From Thermoplasmata archaeon (GTDB taxonomy: Archaea; Thermoplasmatota; Thermoplasmata; Thermoplasmatales; Thermoplasmataceae): DNA of 6,213 nucleotides. Below the pieces are notes generated by a model. It was not told where the DNA came from, did no database searches, and saw nothing but the letters and a program-made list of their open reading frames with translations. Location: assembly GCA_021799315.1 (NCBI GenBank), contig JAJZAR010000082.1, positions 1 to 6,213 of the forward strand. The letters run 5' to 3'. Positions 1 through 4,869 of the stretch are shown here, one piece after another. The position numbers and the translations under genes are program-made. Position 1 is the stretch's first letter. Every line of letters starts with the position of its first letter.

Positions 1-1853
1 GCATCAGTAGATACAAGCCTGGCAGAGATCAATCCCTTTATGGCCATATCATCGTCATCCAATTCCTTCTTCACCTCCAGAGCCTCAAACTGGTACCTGT
101 GGAATCTGGTAAAGAGTTTTTTCAATTTCTGATCCCTGATTCTGAGGTTTCTCATTGTGTTCAGATCATTCGATACCTGAATAATAGAATGCAGGTCCAG
201 ATTATGCCATACAGTTTCAACGAACTGTGAATAGTCATCAATTGAGATCATCCCAGCTATTGAAAAGGCTGCCAGATCTGCCAGTATATCTATTCTGTCC
301 TGGTAATCCAGTTCAGGGAACTTGTTGGCAAGCGCGTCATACATTGTTTTTTCATATAGAACCCTGTAAAAGCCTGTCATCTTTGAGTTCAATTTGATAA
401 ATCCCTTTCCATTGATCACCTGATTAAGATTCTTCATGAGAAAGCTTTCCTCAGAGTCATCTCTCACGATTGTTACAGGTATGGGCCATTGATCATGGGT
501 TTTATTTCCACTGAGAAGGAATCTCGACTGAGTCAGTTCGAGACCTCTGTCCACCTGTTTAACACTTATGAAAGGGTATCCTTTCTTTTTAATCCAGTTC
601 TCCATGATCATTTGAACCGGTTGCTGCGAAACTTCAGACATGGTATTCCATAAATCTGCACCTTCAGCATTGCCATAGGTATATTTCTTGAGAAATACTC
701 TCAAGGAGTCTCTGAAAGTATCTGGACCAAGATATTTTTCGATCATTCTCAGCACCATTCCACCCTTACCATAGCGTATGTTGGATGACATTCCCTCCAT
801 CTCATCGGGATGTTGCATATGCGATTCAATTGGATCAGTGGCTAAAAGGGAATCATCTGTAAAGGCACCGAAACCGTCAAGGATAAGCATGGTGCCCTGC
901 GCTCTCCAATTTTTATTGTATAGGTCAGCAGCTTTAAAGCCCATAAAGGTCGCAAAACTTTCATTTAACCATATATCGTCCCACCATTTCATAGTTACAA
1001 GATTGCCGAACCACTGATGCGCAAGTTCATGGGCAATGATTTCAGCCACAGTCCTCCTTGCCATGTCTGTTGTATTATGGTTTATAAGCAGAGCAGTTTC
1101 CCTGAACGTTATGGCACCCCAGTTCTCCATTGCTCCTGCGGCAAATTCCGGGACGGATACGAGGTGCACTTTGGGCAGAGCATAGGGAATGGAAAAATAC
1201 TCTGTGTAAAAATCCAGGAACCTGGCAGCCATTTCTATGGGTTCGTCCGTACTGTTTAAGGTGCCTTGAGGAGCTGTGAGAATGATCCTTGTTTGACCAT
1301 GGGTTCTTTCTCTGGAATCAAACTTTCCTGCTCCTATGTAAATAAGATAGGTAGACATTCTTGGAGTCTCCTGAAATTTGAATGTTGTTTTCCCGTTCTT
1401 TTCTACTTTCTCACTTGCATCCATGTTTGAAATAACAGAATACTGGGAATCAACTGTTACCGTTATAAGAAAGGTAGATTTGAGATCCGGCCGGTCAAAA
1501 CATGGAAATGCCTTTCTCGCTCCTATGGATTCAAACTGCGTGGACACAACTTTCTCGCCTGTGCTGGACTTGGATAGATATAATCCGGTCATGGTGTATT
1601 TCAATTCTCCTTCAAATTCAAAATAGAGTTCAGAATTTTCTTTAAATGCCCCCTTTATGAGAAATTCATCACTCTCCCTGCCCTTTTCAAGTTTCACTTC
1701 CATTCCATTGAGCATGGACTTTGTTATTTTATGCCAGTCTGAATTTATATATATTTGTCTTTCATTTCCGGAAAAGACAATTATTTCCTTACCACTGTAT
1801 ATCTCCCTCTCAAGATCAAGGAAAAGTGTTAGTTCAGTATGATCAATTTTCAT
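1..1853 (-). CDS. M1 zinc aminopeptidase, tricorn-interacting factor F2/F3 type (C-terminus off window)
   Basis: This is a cytosolic metallo-aminopeptidase that removes N-terminal residues from short peptides; in Thermoplasma the F2/F3 enzymes finish degradation of peptides delivered by proteasome and tricorn protease. The sequence shows the exopeptidase motif GAMENWGA at residues 240-247, the zinc site HELAH at 275-279 (H275, E276, H279) with the third zinc ligand E298 in the segment WLNES, and the likely catalytic tyrosine Y361 in IRYGKGG. The N-terminal beta domain contains ARKAFPCFDRPDLK, also typical of the family. Start ATG 1853-1851 is chosen because the ATG at 1858-1860 is out of frame and stops after five codons. 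About 617 codons are present; family members are near 780 residues, so roughly 160 residues lie beyond the left edge. No frameshift was seen. A TATA-like element 24-31 bases upstream suggests a leaderless mRNA. Family call is firm; F2 versus F3 is not resolved. Confidence 0.95.
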   Translation of the reverse strand, partial: MKIDHTELTLFLDLEREIYSGKEIIVFSGNERQIYINSDWHKITKSMLNGMEVKLEKGRESDEFLIKGAFKENSELYFEFEGELKYTMTGLYLSKSSTGEKVVSTQFESIGARKAFPCFDRPDLKSTFLITVTVDSQYSVISNMDASEKVEKNGKTTFKFQETPRMSTYLIYIGAGKFDSRERTHGQTRIILTAPQGTLNSTDEPIEMAARFLDFYTEYFSIPYALPKVHLVSVPEFAAGAMENWGAITFRETALLINHNTTDMARRTVAEIIAHELAHQWFGNLVTMKWWDDIWLNESFATFMGFKAADLYNKNWRAQGTMLILDGFGAFTDDSLLATDPIESHMQHPDEMEGMSSNIRYGKGGMVLRMIEKYLGPDTFRDSLRVFLKKYTYGNAEGADLWNTMSEVSQQPVQMIMENWIKKKGYPFISVKQVDRGLELTQSRFLLSGNKTHDQWPIPVTIVRDDSEESFLMKNLNQVINGKGFIKLNSKMTGFYRVLYEKTMYDALANKFPELDYQDRIDILADLAAFSIAGMISIDDYSQFVETVWHNLDLHSIIQVSNDLNTMRNLRIRDQKLKKLFTRFHRYQFEALEVKKELDDDDMAIKGLISARLVSTD

Positions 1854-1865
1854 AGTTCATGAGAT

Positions 1866-1887
1866 AAAAGATATAGTTATATCTTTT
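1866..1887 (-). promoter_or_regulatory. Promoter of the aminopeptidase gene with overlapping perfect palindrome
   Basis: Two 10-base arms, AAAAGATATA and TATATCTTTT, are exact reverse complements separated by 2 bases. On the minus strand the sequence GATATAAC falls 24-31 bases before the start codon at 1853, where an archaeal TATA box would sit for a leaderless transcript. The palindrome therefore covers the TATA position and could be a repressor operator or simply a symmetrical AT-rich promoter. The symmetry is seen directly; the regulatory role is inferred. Confidence 0.5.
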
Positions 1888-1921
1888 GAATGAGAGCGGA
1901 CTGCTTGGGCGTTGCTATAAT

Positions 1922-2347
1922 CTAATTGCTACTTCGGTTTATATGCTCTTTCACCATTTCCAGAATCTGTGTTACGGGTTCAATATACTGGTGTGCCTTA
2001 TCCATAAAGAACTGCCTGCTGTATGACGACTCATAAGAGTAACCGCTGGCTCCCCTTAGATCAAGGAGTGCATGGAACGTTGAAAAAATCAACTCGCTGT
2101 TTTCCTTTATTTCCGAGTTGTCAAACTCCTCAGAAGAAACCAGGCTCACTACTGCAGATATAATATTATGTGTTTTAGGGAAGTCTATACCATGATAAAG
2201 CAGAAGACCTTTCAGACTCATTTCAACACCCATTTCAAGTGAGTAAAGTATCTTAGCTCCTGCATTTATTTCAATCAATTTTATTGCTGATTGAAGCCAC
2301 TCCTCAGCATCGGCTAACGCCCTTTGTGCCAGCTGTGTATTTACCAC
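1922..2347 (-). CDS. HEPN-domain protein, HepT-like partner of the upstream nucleotidyltransferase
   Basis: A 141-residue mostly helical protein of the HEPN family (HEPN domain of the PF05168 kind). Recognisable parts are the core helix EMGVEMSLKGLLLYHG (about residues 38-53) followed by PKTHNI (57-62), the usual 'pkTHdl' turn of this family. The usual HEPN RNase motif RX4-6H is altered: R98-GASG-Y103-S-Y105, so the histidine is tyrosine, while Y105 matches the tyrosine of the HepT RX4HXY motif that MntA AMPylates. It starts with GTG (2347-2345), and the sequence GTGGTAA contains both this start and the TAA stop of the preceding gene, giving a 7-base overlap and implying translational coupling. 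In known MntA-HepT pairs the HEPN protein is the toxin (an RNase) and the nucleotidyltransferase the antitoxin; in other HEPN/MNT pairs no toxicity is proven. Because of the missing histidine, RNase activity is uncertain here. Confidence 0.88.
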   Translation of the reverse strand: MVNTQLAQRALADAEEWLQSAIKLIEINAGAKILYSLEMGVEMSLKGLLLYHGIDFPKTHNIISAVVSLVSSEEFDNSEIKENSELIFSTFHALLDLRGASGYSYESSYSRQFFMDKAHQYIEPVTQILEMVKEHINRSSN

Positions 2348-2910
2348 GTTAATACCTCTGCGCCTTCTATGTACTTCCTGCTATGGGGAATTGAAGCGTA
2401 TTTGTCAATAAAATCAGAGGCGGCAAAATTTGGATCATATAAGATCATACCGCTATCAGCTATATCAAAGAATATTGGTCGAACAAAATCAATCTCTTCC
2501 AGGCTACTAATAAATGGGGCAAAATGCATTGGAAGTTTGCTGTAGGTTAGGCGATCAAAATACTCGATTTCTGTATTACGGATAGCCTTCTCAACGTAAT
2601 CAAAGGTTTTAGAATCTGTCTTTTCTGTTATGATGAAAAGGTCCACGTCGCTGTAAGCATGATAGGTTCCCTTGGCTACAGACCCAAACAGTATGATACC
2701 ATGGACATTATCGCTTTTCGAAATCTGTCCAATGAGATGCCTGAGAGCCATCATTAAGAAGCTATCAATCAAAAGGAAGGTGAGAGGTCTGCGAATGTTT
2801 TCTTCCAGCAATTCGCTGAATGTCACAGGTCTACCCCTCATGTGACTTAAGGTAGATTTTAGCCTGAGCAGTTTTGCGTAAACTGCATTTTCCATAGCAA
2901 CTGTCTTCAT
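2341..2910 (-). CDS. Minimal nucleotidyltransferase (MNT, MntA-like) with fused N-terminal VapB-like antitoxin domain
   Basis: This is a DNA polymerase beta-superfamily minimal nucleotidyltransferase, predicted to transfer nucleotides (AMP in MntA) to a protein partner, probably the HEPN protein encoded next. Numbered from the ATG at 2910, the catalytic motif GSX10DXD is complete: G76, S77, D88, D90, within FGSVAKGTYHAYSDVDLF. A third acidic residue may be E116 or D119 (EYFD), but this is unsure. The C-terminal part ends in a segment GMILYDPNF common in this family. The first 40 or so residues (MKTVAMENAVYAKLL ... GRPVTFSELLEENI) are not part of the fold and resemble archaeal VapB/ribbon-helix-helix antitoxins: a short strand followed by two helices. 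An in-frame ATG at 2916 would add two residues; 2910 is preferred because the antitoxin-like strand begins there, the TATA box is about 25 bases upstream, and the operator-like repeat would otherwise run into the gene. The stop overlaps the HEPN start. Confidence 0.88.
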   Translation of the reverse strand: MKTVAMENAVYAKLLRLKSTLSHMRGRPVTFSELLEENIRRPLTFLLIDSFLMMALRHLIGQISKSDNVHGIILFGSVAKGTYHAYSDVDLFIITEKTDSKTFDYVEKAIRNTEIEYFDRLTYSKLPMHFAPFISSLEEIDFVRPIFFDIADSGMILYDPNFAASDFIDKYASIPHSRKYIEGAEVLTW

Positions 2911-2914
2911 AGTC

Positions 2915-2935
2915 ATATCATGGATGGGATGATAT
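2915..2935. promoter_or_regulatory. Candidate operator: 7-7-7 inverted repeat upstream of the nucleotidyltransferase
   Basis: The arms ATATCAT (2915-2921) and ATGATAT (2929-2935) are exact reverse complements separated by a 7-base spacer GGATGGG. The repeat overlaps the downstream half of the TATA box and runs almost to the start codon, so a bound protein would block transcription. The likely ligand is the gene's own product, through its N-terminal VapB-like domain, as in other autoregulated toxin-antitoxin operons. The repeat is seen directly; binding is inferred. Confidence 0.5.
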
Positions 2936-2939
2936 AAAA
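2932..2939 (-). promoter_or_regulatory. TATA box of the nucleotidyltransferase-HEPN operon
   Basis: The minus strand reads TTTTATAT here, centred about 25 bases before the ATG at 2910, which fits a leaderless archaeal transcript. A second possible box, CTATAAAAAATAA, lies at about 2950-2962 and would instead give a short leader of about 20 bases. No Shine-Dalgarno-like sequence is seen before the start. Confidence 0.5.
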
Positions 2940-3061
2940 CTTTTCTACATTTATTTTTTATAGAAAAAAATTACAATCATCTGGTTTTTCATTAATCCTC
3001 ATTTCGGGTAACGGTGATACCCCATTATGCTCCACTGTCTTATCCCAAAGACAATTTCAAT

Positions 3062-3082
3062 TATCTAGAATTATTCTAGATA
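3062..3082. repeat. 21-base perfect palindrome in the intergenic region
   Basis: Arms TATCTAGAAT and ATTCTAGATA are exact reverse complements around a single central T. No T-tract typical of a terminator follows directly. It lies 48 bases before the doubtful frame at 3130 and could be an operator, a remnant of a mobile element end, or a small hairpin. The sequence symmetry is certain; its role is unknown. Confidence 0.55.
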
Positions 3083-3129
3083 TCTTTTAAGAGCCTTTTT
3101 AGACCTTTCGGGGCCTATATCTTTATTCT

Positions 3130-3372
3130 GTGATCAACAAGTGCCATTTATGCTATGACGAATTTTACGACACTATAACGGTCATTCTTTACAATTGTTA
3201 CGACGCCATAGAGAAGAGTGCGGTGATAGATGTAATAAAGGACCATGTTACTTTACATATATTCCCGGTACATGGACCAATATCCTACCGTTATAATTTC
3301 CTCGAGAGCCTTCCTATATGGGCGTCTCTAATTTTATACGGTATACATAAGCATCACCAAGAAAGGTGGTGA
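3130..3372 (+). CDS. Doubtful small open frame, 80 codons, no recognised family
   Basis: The frame begins with GTG and ends TGA. The predicted product is rich in tyrosine and histidine, starts MINKCHLCYDEFYD with a single CXXC pair (C5, C8), and ends HKHHQERW; I do not recognise any domain. For coding: hand counting gives about 45, 28 and 45 percent G+C at codon positions 1, 2 and 3, and the dip at position 2 is typical of genes. Against: there is no Shine-Dalgarno sequence, no TATA box at the leaderless distance (an ATATCTTT element at 3117-3124 is too close), and codons rich in CG (ACG, GCG, CCG, CGT) unlike the flanking genes. It may be a fragment of a foreign or decayed gene, or chance. 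Confidence 0.22.
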   Translation: MINKCHLCYDEFYDTITVILYNCYDAIEKSAVIDVIKDHVTLHIFPVHGPISYRYNFLESLPIWASLILYGIHKHHQERW

Positions 3373-3550
3373 GCAAATTTCTACATTAACTTAGGATACT
3401 GCAATGGAACTATTTCTATTGCTAGGGGTCCCATAAGCATCTTATCATAACAATTGAAGGGCTTTTAGATGCTGAATAAAAATATAAAGGAGCCGGGCAT
3501 TTCATGAAAATATTCATGCAATTATGTGAAAGAGTATGGTCATTCACTCT

Positions 3551-3560
3551 ATAGTATATG
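3551..3560 (+). promoter_or_regulatory. Possible promoter (TATA-like) of the MFS gene
   Basis: The sequence ATAGTATATG would place the transcription start near 3580 and give a leader of about 30 bases carrying the GAGGG motif, which fits a gene with a ribosome binding site. An alternative and more canonical TATA box, AAAATATAAAG, lies at about 3478-3489 and would give a leader of about 100 bases. The two cannot be separated from sequence. Confidence 0.3.
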
Positions 3561-3597
3561 TTAAAATGAGTATGTATGTAAAAATAATAACTGTTTA

Positions 3598-3603
3598 AGA
3601 GGG
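3598..3603 (+). promoter_or_regulatory. Shine-Dalgarno sequence deciding the MFS start
   Basis: AGAGGG lies 8 bases before the TTG at 3612, a normal spacing, but only 2 bases before the alternative TTG at 3606. This favours 3612 as the start. Unlike the aminopeptidase, nucleotidyltransferase and ligase genes, which look leaderless, this gene appears to have a leader. Confidence 0.55.
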
Positions 3604-3611
3604 AATTGATA

Positions 3612-4817
3612 TTGAACAAAAAATCTCAGAGCCTTGGTGTGATGTTTCAAAGCCTGTTATACATTGCAGTAGGGAATATGGTGGAAACATCCTATTCTCC
3701 TCTTGATAAGATCATTAAAGACCATTTCCTGGCCAGTGCTGCTGCTGTTGGACTGTTGACCAGCATCATATTCATTGGTCTCGCAGGCGTTTCTCCCTTT
3801 GTAGGCTTCTTTGTTGACCATCTTGGGAGTTTCAGAGCCATAAAGATAGGATTCCTCATTATGGCCATCGGTTCTACAATTGCAGCTGTATCAACATCCT
3901 ATTACATGTTCGCAACAGGATTTCTGGCCATAGGATCAGGATACGGGATTCTCACGCCTGCAACAAATAATGCAGTGATGAATGCATACTATCCACATCA
4001 TGCCACTCCAATGGGTATAAAGCAATCTGGCGTTCCCATAGGTGCTTCCCTATCTGCGCTTATTCTTCCACTCATCTTTTTGCATATAAATTTCTATGCA
4101 CCTTTCATATTTCTTGCCCTTTTATCCCTCGTTTTTGTTATTGTAACTAAAGGAGAATCTGTAGAAACAAGGATCAACATAGATATACGATCCTATCTGG
4201 CAGACTTAAAAGGCACATTCAAGAATAGACGTTTTCTCATTGTCAATATGCTTGTAGCCGTGATGTCATGGGGACAACAGGCTTTACTGACCTTTGCAGT
4301 TCTTTTTGCCCTATCATTGGGATATGGGCTGTTTGAGGCGGAAGGTCTGTTAGCATCCATTCTTCTGGGTTCTTTGATAGGGAGAATATTCTGGTCATGG
4401 CTGAGCTCAAGGATATTCACTCAAAGGAGGATATATTCTCTTGTCATGGTAATGTTCATTGCTGCATTCATGTTTTTTATCTATTCTCTTCAGTATCATT
4501 TTCTGCTGCTTTCTGTACCCATCTTCTTTTTCACAGGCTTCACAGCCATAGGATGGAATGGTGTGTACATAACTGTAATATCTGAAACAGCACCTAAGAA
4601 ACATATAGGGATGTACAGTGCCATTGGTTTACTCATACTCTCAACAGGAACCATAATCGGGGAACCCTTGTCCGGTACCATAGCAGATATTTCATCCAGT
4701 TATGTTCCAGTATGGCGATATCTGGCTCTTGTTATGGCAATAGTAGCACTAATACTATTCCTGTATACCAGAAGATTGTTGCCAATTAAATCGCCCATGG
4801 AAGAACAGCAGGAGTAA
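3612..4817 (+). CDS. MFS transporter, 12 transmembrane helices, substrate unknown
   Basis: A 401-residue integral membrane protein of the major facilitator superfamily, about the usual length, expected to move a small solute through the cytoplasmic membrane by proton symport or antiport. Two halves of about six hydrophobic helices are joined by a charged cytoplasmic loop (near residues 178-208, with KGESVETR and DLKGTFKNRR). Motif A between helices 2 and 3 reads GFFVDHLGSFR (65-75). The segment GIKQSGVPIGA (135-145) matches the G-KQ-GVP-G signature at the start of helix 5 in a group of MFS carriers related to CynX/NimT-like and organic-anion transporters. The C-terminus is short, polar and acidic (EEQQE). 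The start is TTG; TTG 3612 is preferred to TTG 3606 because of the GAGGG spacing. The gene is 52 bases before the ligase on the same strand, yet the ligase appears to have its own promoter. No residue allows a substrate call. Confidence 0.9.
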   Translation: MNKKSQSLGVMFQSLLYIAVGNMVETSYSPLDKIIKDHFLASAAAVGLLTSIIFIGLAGVSPFVGFFVDHLGSFRAIKIGFLIMAIGSTIAAVSTSYYMFATGFLAIGSGYGILTPATNNAVMNAYYPHHATPMGIKQSGVPIGASLSALILPLIFLHINFYAPFIFLALLSLVFVIVTKGESVETRINIDIRSYLADLKGTFKNRRFLIVNMLVAVMSWGQQALLTFAVLFALSLGYGLFEAEGLLASILLGSLIGRIFWSWLSSRIFTQRRIYSLVMVMFIAAFMFFIYSLQYHFLLLSVPIFFFTGFTAIGWNGVYITVISETAPKKHIGMYSAIGLLILSTGTIIGEPLSGTIADISSSYVPVWRYLALVMAIVALILFLYTRRLLPIKSPMEEQQE

Positions 4818-4831
4818 TTTTGTCTTATTCT
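4817..4831 (+). terminator. Possible T-rich archaeal terminator after the MFS gene
   Basis: The stretch ATTTTGTCTTATTCT directly after the MFS stop is T-rich on the sense strand, as archaeal terminators usually are, without a hairpin. It lies just before the ligase promoter. Weak evidence only. Confidence 0.3.
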
Positions 4832-4842
4832 AAACCATAAGT

Positions 4843-4850
4843 GTTATACT
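4843..4850 (+). promoter_or_regulatory. TATA box of the formate-tetrahydrofolate ligase gene
   Basis: GTTATACT is centred about 24 bases before the ATG at 4870, consistent with a leaderless transcript starting at or near that codon. No Shine-Dalgarno motif is present between the two. Confidence 0.45.
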
Positions 4851-4869
4851 TGCTTTGAATCCCTTGTAC

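Larger units (their letters stand above)
2940..3611. other. Gene-poor intergenic region between divergent transcription units
   Basis: About 670 bases lie between the leftward nucleotidyltransferase operon and the rightward MFS gene. Contents: an A/T-rich tract (2951-2970); a GGGTA/TACCC hairpin (3006-3022); a 21-base perfect palindrome (3062-3082); a doubtful 80-codon frame with GTG start (3130-3372); a 7-base-pair stem over its end (3352-3371); a 7-base inverted repeat AGCATCT/AGATGCT with a 24-base loop (3436-3473); and the MFS promoter and ribosome binding site (from about 3475). No tRNA or other known RNA and no transposase were recognised. The region has the look of accessory or decayed sequence, but this is inference. 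Confidence 0.6.

Noticed and set aside
778..1842. Several plus-strand open frames of 60-82 codons
   Set aside because: They lie opposite the aminopeptidase, whose minus-strand frame carries clear catalytic motifs throughout; the plus-strand products show no recognisable domain.
3352..3371. Stem CATCACC/GGTGGTG with loop AAGAAA as a terminator
   Set aside because: The stem includes a wobble pair, and only AAATTT rather than a T-tract follows; archaeal terminators rarely need hairpins. Recorded only as part of the intergenic region.
3436..3473. AGCATCT/AGATGCT inverted repeat as a riboswitch or RNA gene
   Set aside because: The stem is 7 bases with a 24-base loop and no conserved motif of a known RNA class; chance is likely.
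2940..3611. Insertion sequence or CRISPR array in the gene-poor region
   Set aside because: No paired terminal inverted repeats, target-site duplication, transposase motif or regularly spaced repeats were found by eye.
3422..3619. Minus-strand frame of 65 codons in front of the MFS gene
   Set aside because: It overlaps the promoter, ribosome binding site and start of the MFS gene, has low-complexity N/Y/H-rich content and no start signals.
4193..4681. Plus- and minus-strand frames inside the MFS gene
   Set aside because: They are out-of-frame or antisense to a continuous membrane protein gene and have no domain.
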